Origin: XN24 sp047921455
GTDB taxonomy: Bacteria; Pseudomonadota; Gammaproteobacteria; Steroidobacterales; XN24
Length of the DNA: 28,957 nt
NCBI GenBank assembly: GCA_047921455.1
Contig: JBLRWC010000034.1
Span: 1 to 28,957, forward strand
Reading direction: 5' to 3'
Shown: in pieces, positions 8,284 through 16,241 of the stretch
Layout: each line of letters opens with the position of its first letter
How positions within the stretch are numbered: position 1 is the stretch's first letter
Made by a program: the position numbers and the translations under genes
Notes under the pieces: model-generated
Seen by the model: only the letters and a program-made list of their open reading frames with translations
Databases searched by the model: none
What the model was told of the DNA's origin: nothing

Positions 8284-9138
8284 TCAAGGCCTCGTGCGGT
8301 CGTCGTTGAGCGACCAGTCGTAACGGGTGTAACGCAAACGGTAATCGCCGGCCCGGATTCTTGCCGCCTCGGCGGGCGTCGTTGCCAGCGTGTCTGCGTA
8401 GATTGCCAGGAATCCCCGTGGCGCCGGCAGCGCTGCGCCCGGTGCCACGAAATCTTCCTGGTACCACCTAAAGAGCGGCGATACCGTAAGGTCGCGCCCG
8501 ACGCGCACCAGGGAATTGCGCGAACGGTCGCCGAGGAATCGGCGCGCCTGGTCCTCGAGCTGTTCGTCCAGTTCTGCGGCACGATAAGCCTCGGGCCGCA
8601 GCGCAGGACAACCGATGGAAGCACAGTTGACGGCGAAGTGAATACGCGGCTCGTCGAAATCGGCTGCGCCCCGCAACAACTCGTGCTCGACTTCGTCGAG
8701 CGTACGCGTTTCGCCCAGCAGCTCGACGAAACGCTGCTTCCAGGGCGACGAGAACCATCCGCCGATTTCCCTGATCGAGTCGATTTCCGGGTAGTGCTCC
8801 AGGATCAACGCAACGGTCCATGCATTGTATGCGTTGATGAGAAAGGCGTTGCGCTCAGCCTTCGACCACGCCAGGAACGTGGGCATGTCCACCGCTGCCA
8901 ACCGCTCAAGATAGCCGGTTAACGCTTTGGCATCGCCCTTGAATCCCTGGTAGTCCACTTGCGTGTTGGCGCCGTCATCAATCCAGTGTACGTGGCGGCC
9001 AAGCAATGCAGACCAGTCGTGGTGGTCATGGTCGGCAGTGGACGTGGCCGCCATCACCTGCGCGGCGACCATGGCGACCGCCATACCGAACAACAGGCGA
9101 CTCCACATGGTGGTTACCACAGCACGGATACCATTCAT
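8284..9138 (-). CDS. DUF547 protein, secreted
   Basis: This 284-residue protein has an N-terminal signal sequence (hydrophobic LLFGMAVAMVAAQVMA, cleavage about residue 31) and a DUF547 domain over most of the rest. Typical DUF547 landmarks are FLINAYNAWTVALILEHYP, the IHFAVNCASIGCPALRPEAY segment, and the later LVRVGRDLTVSPLFRWY. The fold is distantly papain/transglutaminase-like, but no activity is established for the family. DUF547 genes recur beside arsM/arsS. Here the start overlaps the previous gene in an ATGA and the stop lies one base before ArsM, which supports a shared job in arsenic metabolism or export. A start at 9108 would give a shorter signal peptide and is an alternative. Confidence 0.85.
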   Translation of the reverse strand: MNGIRAVVTTMWSRLLFGMAVAMVAAQVMAATSTADHDHHDWSALLGRHVHWIDDGANTQVDYQGFKGDAKALTGYLERLAAVDMPTFLAWSKAERNAFLINAYNAWTVALILEHYPEIDSIREIGGWFSSPWKQRFVELLGETRTLDEVEHELLRGAADFDEPRIHFAVNCASIGCPALRPEAYRAAELDEQLEDQARRFLGDRSRNSLVRVGRDLTVSPLFRWYQEDFVAPGAALPAPRGFLAIYADTLATTPAEAARIRAGDYRLRYTRYDWSLNDDRTRP

Positions 9139-9626
9139 TTCAAGACCGAAAGTTTTTGGAGCGTCGCATACCGCACTTCATCCACAGCGTCTGAAACACG
9201 CTGGACTGCAAATTCGTCTGCTCCCAGGGCCGCCCAGTCCTTACCCCAGGTTGTGGTCAGCATTTCACTGGCCGCGACCACCTCAGGTGACATGATGGTC
9301 GCGAGGTCGTCGATCAACAGCACCTTGGCCCAGCCACGCCGAGGATTGCCACGCTGCTCGTCCCGGTCGTAATGCAGAAAGAAAACTATCTCGTGCAACT
9401 CACCCAGGGTCACGAGTATCTCGAATCCTGCGTCGCGGATATTGCGGTTGTCCTCGGTGCGCTCGTTGCGCCACGTGTTGTAGGACAAGCTCACGATCGC
9501 CAGGACGAGGCTGATGATCGCGACAATGTTGCGACGAAACTGTTCCTTGAACGACGCCAGCACGGTAAGTCCCCATGACATCAGGATGCGGCCGATACGA
9601 AAATCAATTGGTGTCTTCACCATCAT
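9135..9626 (-). CDS. Single-pass membrane protein of unknown function
   Basis: I recognise no family. From the start at 9626 or 9623 the protein has about 163 residues: a short N-terminus with FKEQFRRN, one strong transmembrane helix (IVAIISLVLAIVSLSY), then the charged WRNERTEDNRN and a soluble C-terminal domain of about 110 residues rich in acidic and aromatic residues. The positive residues before the helix place the N-terminus in the cytoplasm and the domain in the periplasm. It overlaps the DUF3179 gene by about 20 nt and the DUF547 gene by four (ATGA), so it is embedded in the operon. The longer open frame to 9707 would run deeper into the DUF3179 gene and is less likely; a start at 9581 is also possible. 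Confidence 0.62.
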   Translation of the reverse strand: MMVKTPIDFRIGRILMSWGLTVLASFKEQFRRNIVAIISLVLAIVSLSYNTWRNERTEDNRNIRDAGFEILVTLGELHEIVFFLHYDRDEQRGNPRRGWAKVLLIDDLATIMSPEVVAASEMLTTTWGKDWAALGADEFAVQRVSDAVDEVRYATLQKLSVLK

Positions 9627-10602
9627 AAAGTGAGGTGTCGATGTGAAAACTGAACCAGGCAAACCAGAACATGCGATGTGGCACCAGTTGCTCGCCAGTG
9701 TCGCCATGCTCTACTTTGACCTGCCCGGAATCCAGCAATTCCCACCTCAATAACGGCTCCCTGTCCGACATGATGATTCTTTCAGCCTCGAGGGCTCGCT
9801 CGGTGACCGCAAAACTCGACTGGCCGATTTCCACGCCATAGACAACAGTTTTCGGATGCAAGCGCCGATCCAGGGCTACCGGAAACAGCAGGCGGTCGCT
9901 GCTATCGTAATCGCCGTAGGGTGTCTTGTTTGCATAAGGCCGATCGAACCCGGTATCGAGGGACAACACGCGAGTGCCGGGGTGCGCGGCTCGCCAGGTA
10001 CCCCAGCGCGTCATCGCCACGGGCACCGTGACCAGTTCGCCGCCGCGCAGCGGGCCGGCGAAAGCGCGGCCCGTGATCTGTTGCCAAAGAGACTCCGTGG
10101 CACGGTCGTAGAGCACCAGGTCGTTGTTGCGCAGCAGGCCTGAGACACCAAACTCCACCGCTTTTCCGTCGAAAGTCCGCTCGAAAACCAGGCCGGAGCC
10201 ACATAACGGACAGTAGGTGACGGCCACCGGCCGGCCGGCGACGACATCATTGACGATTTCATGATAGTTGAGGATCGCCACCGGATAGGCACGTGCTTCG
10301 CCGTTTATCCGGAGCGCCATGACGACATCTTCGTCGCCGAGGAAATCCGCGTCACTTGCCGCCACGAAACGCGGTTTATCGATTGATGGAATGCAGTCGC
10401 GCCGCCCGCAACCCTGCACCAGTTCGTCCCATGAAACGTCGCTGGGCGTGTCACCGCCATAGCCGAAAGTGTCGCGGACAATGTCAATGTCCCAATTGTG
10501 CGGCTGCGCCGCCGCATTGCCGGCTGCCAGCAGCAGCACGCCGGACAACACTGCCAGCCATCGCCTGCGGTAATGCGACGCCAACAATAATTTGTTTTTC
10601 AT
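9604..10602 (-). CDS. DUF3179 domain-containing secreted protein
   Basis: This 332-residue protein has a signal peptide (RRRWLAVLSGVLLLAAGNAAAQ, residues about 12-33) and then a full DUF3179 domain. The signature is TYCPLCGSGLVF with Cys131 and Cys134, followed by FGVSGLLRNNDLVLYDR and ESLWQQITGRA. The CPLC pair could bind a metal or cycle as a dithiol; no function is known for the family. The start at 10602 is chosen because AGGAGG lies six bases upstream; the ATG at 10608 sits directly against that site. It is the first gene of the tightly packed run leading to arsM and arsS, and its end overlaps the next gene. Confidence 0.85.
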   Translation of the reverse strand: MKNKLLLASHYRRRWLAVLSGVLLLAAGNAAAQPHNWDIDIVRDTFGYGGDTPSDVSWDELVQGCGRRDCIPSIDKPRFVAASDADFLGDEDVVMALRINGEARAYPVAILNYHEIVNDVVAGRPVAVTYCPLCGSGLVFERTFDGKAVEFGVSGLLRNNDLVLYDRATESLWQQITGRAFAGPLRGGELVTVPVAMTRWGTWRAAHPGTRVLSLDTGFDRPYANKTPYGDYDSSDRLLFPVALDRRLHPKTVVYGVEIGQSSFAVTERALEAERIIMSDREPLLRWELLDSGQVKVEHGDTGEQLVPHRMFWFAWFSFHIDTSLYDGEDTN

Positions 10603-10775
10603 GCTCATCCTCCTGGGATGTTCTTTGTCTGGCTGACGCCATGGAACGGGCGCGCGGTTTTCCGCCATTCGGCGCAATCACACTTCCAGAGACGCCCGGG
10701 ACGCCAAATTCATTGCATCAATATCGCCAGGGATGTCGAACTGGTCCCCAGGAGCACATGACCAGGCCACAAATC

Positions 10776-12308
10776 TCAGCGCAGGAACAATGTATAGGCC
10801 GGGTTGCTGGTCTCCTCCCAGAAGCGGTAGCCGATTCGCTTCAGGTCGGCGACCAGCCGCGCTCGATCGGTCGTATGGCCCTCGAATCCCGCCAGCACCC
10901 GGCCCCAGGCTGCGCCGTGGTTGCGGTAATGGAACAAGGTGATGTTCCAGTCGGTGCCGAGTACCGAGAGGAAATTGAGCAAGGCGCCCGGCCGCTCGGG
11001 GAATTCGAAGCGGAACAGCAGCTCCGGCTTCTCGCCCCCGGAACGGCCGCCCACCATGTGGCGCACATGCAGCTTGGCCGCCTCGTTCTCTGTCATGTCC
11101 TCGACCGCGTAGCCGGAGCCGCCGAGCGCCTCGATCACCTGGGCGCGGTCGTCCGGCGTGCCGATTTGCAGGCCAACATAGACGTGCGCCTCGGCCGAAT
11201 CCGCATAACGATAGTTGAATTCGCTGACTGAGCGCTTGCCGAGCGTCGCGCAGAACCGCCGGAAACTGCCGCGTTGCTCGGGAATGGTAACGGCAAGGAT
11301 GGCCTCCCGTTGCTCACCCACCTCGGCGCGCTCGGCGATATGGCGCAGTCGGTCAAAATTTACATTTGCGCCACTGACCACGGCTACCAGGTCGCACTCC
11401 GGCTGCAGTTCACCGGCCTCGGCGGCGCGGGCCACGTACTTCTTCAGACCGGCTACCGCCAACGCCCCGGCCGGCTCGGCGATGGAACGCGTATCCTCGA
11501 AAAGGTCCTTGATGGCCGCACAAATCTCATCGGTGTTCACGACGACAACCTCGTCCACGCAATGCCGCGCCACCTTGAATGGTTCGCGCCCCACCTGTGC
11601 GACGGACACACCATCGGCGAACAGGTCGAGGCGCTCATAGGGAAGCTTGACGCGCCGACCGGCCTTGAGCGCAGCGGCCAGGCAGGCGGACCCTTCCGGC
11701 TCGACACCGATAATGCGCGTCTGTGGCGATAAATATTTCACATACGCCGCAATCCCCGCAATGAGTCCACCGCCGCCCACCGGCACGAAAATCGCATCCG
11801 GCGCGCCGCCATGCTGCTTCATGATTTCCACGCCGACCGTGCCCTGGCCAGCGATGACCTCGAGATCGTCGTATGGCGGTATGTAGACGAGCCCTTGCTG
11901 CTCGGCCAGTGCCGCCATGTGGGTTGCGGCGTCATCATAGGTATCGCCATGCAACACCACCCGCGCGCCAAGCGCGCGCACGGCATCCACCTTGATGCTT
12001 GGGGTATTACGGCCCATCACGATGGTCGCCTTGATGCCCAGCTGCCGGGCAGCCAGGGCGACCCCTTGGGCATGATTGCCGGCAGAGGCGGTGATCACGC
12101 CACGCCGGCGCTCGGCTTCCGCAAGCTGGACCATCTTGTTATAGGCGCCGCGAATCTTGAACGAGAACACCGGCTGCAGATCTTCGCGTTTCAGCATGAC
12201 CCGGCAGCCCGCGCGCCGGGACAGGTTCAACGCGTGTTGCAGCGGCGTCTCGACGGCGACGTCGTAGACCCGAGCCGAGAGGATTTTTTTCACGTAGCTC
12301 TGCAACAT
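10776..12308 (-). CDS. ilvA: Threonine ammonia-lyase, biosynthetic (IlvA)
   Basis: The 510-residue enzyme deaminates threonine to 2-oxobutanoate, the committed step to isoleucine. The PLP lysine is Lys51 in FSFKIRGAYNKM. The phosphate-binding loop VPVGGGGLIAG and the ASAGNHAQGVA segment are typical of fold-type II enzymes. The C-terminal 180 residues hold two ACT-like regulatory modules (REAILAVTIPEQRGSF and PELLFRFEFPERPGALLNFL), so feedback inhibition by isoleucine is expected. Length matches the E. coli biosynthetic enzyme. The gene stands alone, without ilv neighbours or a recognisable leader peptide; the ribosome site is weak. Confidence 0.95.
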   Translation of the reverse strand: MLQSYVKKILSARVYDVAVETPLQHALNLSRRAGCRVMLKREDLQPVFSFKIRGAYNKMVQLAEAERRRGVITASAGNHAQGVALAARQLGIKATIVMGRNTPSIKVDAVRALGARVVLHGDTYDDAATHMAALAEQQGLVYIPPYDDLEVIAGQGTVGVEIMKQHGGAPDAIFVPVGGGGLIAGIAAYVKYLSPQTRIIGVEPEGSACLAAALKAGRRVKLPYERLDLFADGVSVAQVGREPFKVARHCVDEVVVVNTDEICAAIKDLFEDTRSIAEPAGALAVAGLKKYVARAAEAGELQPECDLVAVVSGANVNFDRLRHIAERAEVGEQREAILAVTIPEQRGSFRRFCATLGKRSVSEFNYRYADSAEAHVYVGLQIGTPDDRAQVIEALGGSGYAVEDMTENEAAKLHVRHMVGGRSGGEKPELLFRFEFPERPGALLNFLSVLGTDWNITLFHYRNHGAAWGRVLAGFEGHTTDRARLVADLKRIGYRFWEETSNPAYTLFLR

Positions 12309-12455
12309 ATCCGGGTCCCGGGGCGTTCACGCCCGTTGCTGTTCATCAATCACCGCGTCGGCATTCTTGGCGCTGAACGCAGCGCGCGAGTCTTGCATAT
12401 CACCGGGGACCTGGCAAAACACGGGTCGGCGGTGCGGCCGGGAACCGGAGAGAGA

Positions 12456-13799
12456 TCAGTCCGTGGAACTCCGGCTGGTGATGGTTTCCAGGCCATGCCC
12501 ATCGGGCGCCGTCTCCGTACGCCACAATTTCCAGGAGAAAAACAAGCCGAGCGAAGCCAGTGCCGTATAGAACCACATGCTGGGCGCATATCCCTCCGGG
12601 TTCTCCGGTCCGGCGCTATTCAAATCGTTGAGGACGCCAACGACCAGCGGTACGACAGCCCAGCCCAGCTGTTGGCAGAAGGTCATCAACGCGTACGCCG
12701 AGCCCAGGCGGCGAGCGTCCACGATATAGGCGACGGACGGCCACATGACCGCCGGGATCAGCGAGAACACGCCGCCCAACAGCAGGATGACGACCACCAG
12801 GGTCAACGGCGCCTGCGCTCCTCCCGTGAAAGGCACCAGCGACACCAGCGGACCGGGCGGCAGATAAGTCACCATCAGGAACAAGGGCAACATGACCAGC
12901 GAACCCGCTGCCATGAACAGCGAGCGCTTCCCGACCCGGTCGACCCACAGGCCAAACAACGGGGTGGCGATAATCGCCGCCATCGGCAACATGCTGCTCA
13001 ACATGCCGGCGGTTTCACGGTCGAGGCCGTGAGCTTGCTGAAAATAATCGATCGCAAAGGTACGGAATGGAAAGACCGTCGCGTAGAACACGACGCACAA
13101 CGCGACGATGTACCAGTACGAAGGGCTGAATGAATACAGCCCCTTGAACTCCAGCTTCTCGTGTTCCGGCGGCGGACCGAGATTGATGCGCCCCTCGGCG
13201 CGGCGTTCCAGCACCCAGTACAGAACGGCCGCCGTGACGGATATGGTCGCAACGCCCGTGGCGAGCCAAAGCGGATCCTGCCAATTGGCGTACAGCGGAC
13301 TGGCGAAGGAGGTCGACCAGTCGGCGGATGCGGAACCCAGGCGGGACACCGAGAGGTTGATGCCGAAGGCGAAGCTCAGCTCCTTGCCCTTGAACCACTT
13401 GGCCAGCACGGTCGTGGCGGCAACGATCAACGGTTCGGCGCCGAGGCCAAGCAGGAAACGGCCAGCGAGAATCACTTCGAAGTGGGGCGTTGCGGCCGTG
13501 AGCGCGGCGGCGAACAGGCAGATCAGCGCGAAAACGGTGATGGCCTTCTTGGTGCCGAAACGATCGATGAAGTAGCCGCCCGCAAGCAACACCAGCAGGG
13601 CCGCGATGTTATAGGCCGTGGACAGCATGCCGATCTGGCGATAGCTGAAGTCGAGCTGCTCGCGCAACAGGTCGATAACCGGCCCGAGCGCGTCGTAGAC
13701 GTAATAGTTACCGAACATCGCCAGGCTGACGAATACCAGCACCAGCCAGCGCTGCAATGGGGTCGGCCTCGGCAGAGGGCTCGAATATGGATCGCTCAT
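12456..13799 (-). CDS. MFS transporter, MFSD1-like
   Basis: This 447-residue protein has about twelve transmembrane helices and belongs to the major facilitator superfamily. The first helix region FGNYYVYDALGPVIDLL, the loop GGYFIDRFGTKKA and the late PAVMWPSVAYIVDARRLGSAYALM resemble the MFSD1-type branch, whose animal members move dipeptides; the substrate here is unknown. The start at 13799 is favoured by GAGGA a few bases upstream. The open frame extends further through a palindromic repeat, but that extension is repeat-encoded and implausible. It lies downstream of the methyltransferase gene, separated by the 67-nt palindrome. Confidence 0.85.
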   Translation of the reverse strand: MSDPYSSPLPRPTPLQRWLVLVFVSLAMFGNYYVYDALGPVIDLLREQLDFSYRQIGMLSTAYNIAALLVLLAGGYFIDRFGTKKAITVFALICLFAAALTAATPHFEVILAGRFLLGLGAEPLIVAATTVLAKWFKGKELSFAFGINLSVSRLGSASADWSTSFASPLYANWQDPLWLATGVATISVTAAVLYWVLERRAEGRINLGPPPEHEKLEFKGLYSFSPSYWYIVALCVVFYATVFPFRTFAIDYFQQAHGLDRETAGMLSSMLPMAAIIATPLFGLWVDRVGKRSLFMAAGSLVMLPLFLMVTYLPPGPLVSLVPFTGGAQAPLTLVVVILLLGGVFSLIPAVMWPSVAYIVDARRLGSAYALMTFCQQLGWAVVPLVVGVLNDLNSAGPENPEGYAPSMWFYTALASLGLFFSWKLWRTETAPDGHGLETITSRSSTD

Positions 13800-13811
13800 A
13801 GGATTCCTCGT

Positions 13812-13878
13812 GGTGCCGGAGCGTAGGTTCGTAGTTATTGGGCCGAGCCCAATAACTACGAACCTACGCTCCGGCACC
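13812..13878. repeat. Palindromic repeat, locus 1 (full inverted pair)
   Basis: Two 32-nt arms (GGTGCCGGAGCGTAGGTTCG, then TAGTTATTGGGC) face each other around a 3-nt centre, with perfect pairing. It fills the gap between the methyltransferase stop and the MFS start, so a transcript across both would contain a very stable hairpin. No T-run follows it. Confidence 0.95.
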
Positions 13879-13880
13879 CG

Positions 13881-14504
13881 CTACGCCGTGCCAGCACTGG
13901 CAAATCCCCAATAATTGAAGCATGCGGGACGCCAACCCGGGATGTACATCGTCTCGAGTTTCCCCAGCCGGAACCCGCCTGCCTCGACCAGTTCCGGGAT
14001 CCGGCGATTGAGATTACAACCCCCGCCCAGCCGCTTCCATACCGGATTGACAAGCTCCTGCAGGCGCCGGACATTCGCATCTGGCGCCGCGCCATGTTCG
14101 CAGAATATCAGTTCACCACCCGGCCGCAGCACGCGGCGCATCTCGCGCAGTGCAACGAGTGTGTCCGGGATGGTGCAAAGTGTGTAGGTGAGCACCACGG
14201 TATCCATGCTACCGTCTTCGAGAGGTATTTCCTCGCACGACTGGCCGATGAACTCAACCTCGAGAGCCGGCGACCTGGTGGCGCGTTGGGCCATCTTGAT
14301 CATCTCGGCTGACGGCTCGAGGCCCCAAACCTTGCTCACCCGCGCCGGATCGTAGAACGCCAGGTTCAGCCCGGAGCCGACGCCAACCTCCAGGACGCGT
14401 CCGTGGGCATGTGGTACGACCTTAGCGCGCTGGCGCATGGCCGGTTGCAAGCTACAGGTGTAATGAACCACGCGTGGCAGGACATACCTGCTGTATAAGC
14501 CCAT
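13881..14504 (-). CDS. Class I SAM-dependent methyltransferase
   Basis: The 207-residue protein has a Rossmann methyltransferase core of the Methyltransf_11 type. Motif I is VLEVGVGSGLNLAFY (38-50), then WGLEPSAEMI, the acidic DGSMDTVVLTYTLCTIPD and RVLRPGGELIFCEHG. The overall pattern, including CNLNRRIPELVEAGGF near the end, resembles the METTL7-like and phospholipid N-methyltransferase-like group; the acceptor is unknown. The start at 14504 is preferred because homology begins with MGLYSRY and GGGAG precedes it; the open frame reaches 14576. Its stop codon lies just before a palindromic repeat. Confidence 0.82.
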   Translation of the reverse strand: MGLYSRYVLPRVVHYTCSLQPAMRQRAKVVPHAHGRVLEVGVGSGLNLAFYDPARVSKVWGLEPSAEMIKMAQRATRSPALEVEFIGQSCEEIPLEDGSMDTVVLTYTLCTIPDTLVALREMRRVLRPGGELIFCEHGAAPDANVRRLQELVNPVWKRLGGGCNLNRRIPELVEAGGFRLGKLETMYIPGWRPACFNYWGFASAGTA

Positions 14505-14717
14505 TGCCAAACTCTCCCGACTCGACGTGATGTGCTCCCGGCGGCGGCTGTACCTGCCATCGGTTGTTGCCGACACTGTAAATCAGAATGAACCCGTCGT
14601 GCTGGCCGCGCCAAAAAGGTTGATGTGTGGTTATCGACATGAGCGGCGGCGAGCAAAACATAGCGCCGCGCTCGATCCACAGTGGGCTCGTTTACAGCGA
14701 CCTGCGGTCAATGTTTC

Positions 14718-14723
14718 TATACT
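14718..14723 (+). promoter_or_regulatory. Candidate -10 box upstream of the FMN reductase
   Basis: TATACT differs from the sigma-70 -10 consensus at one base and lies about 95 nt before the FMN reductase start. The only decent -35 candidate, TTTACA at 14691-14696, is 21 bp away, which is too far for a strong promoter. If used, the leader RNA would carry the repeat arm at 14747-14773. Confidence 0.25.
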
Positions 14724-14746
14724 CATCACATGGGTACCGCCTACTC

Positions 14747-14773
14747 AAAACTACGAAACTACGCTCCGGCACC
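14747..14773. repeat. Palindromic repeat, locus 2 (single arm)
   Basis: One arm in the CTACGAAACTACGCTCCGGC orientation, ending GGCACC, lies in the leader of the FMN reductase gene. Its first bases are degenerate (AAAACTAC instead of AATAACTAC). No partner arm is nearby. Confidence 0.9.
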
Positions 14774-14817
14774 GCATTTTCCTTGCGCCACCCTCTTGGA
14801 ACTAACGAGGCTTTTAA

Positions 14818-15366
14818 ATGACTCGCATACTTGGCATCTCTGGCAGCCTGCGCCGCGGGTCCCTGAACACTGCCGTGCTCAGGGCCGCCCAGTCGCTCGT
14901 CGATACTGGCGTCGAATTCGAAATCGCCACCCTTCAAGGTATCCCGCTTTACGACGGTGACGTTGAGCAAAGCGAAGGCTTGCCACGCGCGGTGGTCGCG
15001 CTCAAGGAACGGATCATGGCCAGCGATGGCGTAATCTTGGCAACACCCGAATACAACAACAGCTTCCCCGGGGTATTCAAGAACGCCATCGACTGGCTAT
15101 CTCGTCCGGGCAGCGATATTCCCCGCATATTCGGCGACCGCCCATTCGCCATCATGGGCTGTTCGCCCGGCGGCTTCGGCACCATCCTCTCGCAGGATGC
15201 CTGGCTGCCAGTAATGCGCGCGCTGCGCGTACGGCTATGGACAGGCGGACGACTGATGATTTCTCAAGCCAGCGACGCCTTTGACGATCAAGGCCGGCTC
15301 ACCGACGACACCACCTTGAAGCAACTCGAAAACTATGTGAATACCTTTGCTGAATGGTGCGCCTAG
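14818..15366 (+). CDS. NADPH-dependent FMN reductase (ChrR/YieF-like)
   Basis: The 182-residue protein has the flavodoxin-like fold of small NADPH-dependent FMN reductases. The phosphate-binding loop is GSLRRGSLN (9-17). TPEYNNSFPGVFKNAIDW (76-93) is the family signature, and MGCSPGGFGT contacts the flavin. Relatives reduce quinones, azo dyes or chromate using two-electron chemistry; the physiological substrate here is not known. Length is normal. GAGG lies upstream of the ATG. The gene stands alone on plus between repeats. Confidence 0.9.
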   Translation: MTRILGISGSLRRGSLNTAVLRAAQSLVDTGVEFEIATLQGIPLYDGDVEQSEGLPRAVVALKERIMASDGVILATPEYNNSFPGVFKNAIDWLSRPGSDIPRIFGDRPFAIMGCSPGGFGTILSQDAWLPVMRALRVRLWTGGRLMISQASDAFDDQGRLTDDTTLKQLENYVNTFAEWCA

Positions 15367-15381
15367 CCGCATGACGCCCAT

Positions 15382-15445
15382 GGTGCCGGTGCGTAGGTTC
15401 GTAGTTATTGCCCTGTACAGTGCCGGTGCGTAGGTTCGTAGTTAT
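15382..15445. repeat. Palindromic repeat, locus 3 (two tandem arms)
   Basis: Two arms lie head to tail in the same orientation at 15382-15409 and 15420-15445, both with the variant GTGCCGGTGCGTAGGTTCG, separated by 10 nt. They sit between the FMN reductase and the DUF2799 lipoprotein genes. Confidence 0.93.
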
Positions 15446-15569
15446 GGCGCGGCCGGGTGCCAGAGACATCCCGGCGCTCAGCCGCCGCACCACGTAATCG
15501 TGACCCCGCTCGCAACCGTTTCCCCACGGCATCGAGTAGACTGCAGTGACGATTCAGTAGGGAATTGCC

Positions 15570-16208
15570 ATGCCTTTCACCAATGTTTGTCGCGCTCTGC
15601 TCGTGACTTTTGCGGCGCTTGCGTTTACCGGATGCGCCACCATGAGCAAGGATGAGTGCCGGGCGATCGATTGGCGCACCGTCGGCTTCGAGGACGGCGC
15701 CACCGGCCAAGGCATTGAACGCCTGAGTGGTCGCCGACAAGCCTGTGCAAAACACGGTGTCGCCCCTGACCTGGATGCCTATCTTGCCGGGCGCGATGAA
15801 GGCTTGCTCGAGTACTGCCAGCCGGCCAACGCTTTTCGCGTCGGCGCGCGCGGCCGCGATTACTCCGGTGCATGCCCCGAGCACCTCGCCCCGGCCTTCA
15901 ACGATGCCTACCAGGCTGGACGCGACTTGTGGCGGCTCGAGAGCCGCGTCCGGGACACCGTACGAGGCATCGCGAGCCGGCACTCCCAAATCGAAGAAAT
16001 CGATGCCGCCCTGACAGCCCAAAGCCTCGTGCTGGTAGCAGAGGGGAGCAGCGCCGAGGAACGTGCGCAAGCGCTTCTTGACACGCGCACCATGACCGAC
16101 CGCCGCCGACGGCTCTTGACTGAAATCGACGCGCTCGAACGGGCTCTGCCCGCCTATGAGCATGAACTGGAGGTCTACCGCTCGGAGCTTGCCCGCGGTG
16201 GCTACTAA
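15570..16208 (+). CDS. DUF2799 lipoprotein
   Basis: The 212-residue protein has a lipoprotein signal ending AFTGC (lipidated Cys22) followed by a DUF2799 domain. Visible landmarks are repeated short modules such as DWRTVGFEDGATGQ, YLAGRDEGLLEYC, AFRVGARGRDYSGACP and AYQAGRDLW, with paired cysteines. The C-terminal 70 residues are a charged, probably coiled-coil helix. It is expected at the periplasmic side of a membrane; no function is established. AGTAGGGA precedes the ATG. It converges on the amidohydrolase gene with only 18 nt between the stop codons. Confidence 0.83.
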   Translation: MPFTNVCRALLVTFAALAFTGCATMSKDECRAIDWRTVGFEDGATGQGIERLSGRRQACAKHGVAPDLDAYLAGRDEGLLEYCQPANAFRVGARGRDYSGACPEHLAPAFNDAYQAGRDLWRLESRVRDTVRGIASRHSQIEEIDAALTAQSLVLVAEGSSAEERAQALLDTRTMTDRRRRLLTEIDALERALPAYEHELEVYRSELARGGY

Positions 16209-16214
16209 GCTCGC

Positions 16215-16241
16215 ATAACTACGAAACTACGAACCGGCACC
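16215..16241. repeat. Palindromic repeat, locus 4 (single arm, inside a gene end)
   Basis: One arm (ATAACTACGAAACTACGAAC, then CGGCACC) overlaps the 3' end of the minus-strand amidohydrolase gene. It supplies the gene's last four codons (GAGS) and its TAG stop at 16227-16229. Confidence 0.92.

Noticed and set aside
10697..10775. Terminator after ilvA
   Set aside because: A six-base stem (CTGGTC/GACCAG) is visible but the loop is long and no T-run follows.
11811..13133. Long plus-strand open frame across ilvA and the MFS gene
   Set aside because: It spans two well-supported minus-strand genes and the gap between them, and its translation is low-complexity and motif-free.
13800..13877. Extended N-terminus of the MFS transporter through the palindrome
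   Set aside because: The extra residues are purely repeat-encoded, and a good ribosome site precedes the internal ATG at 13799.
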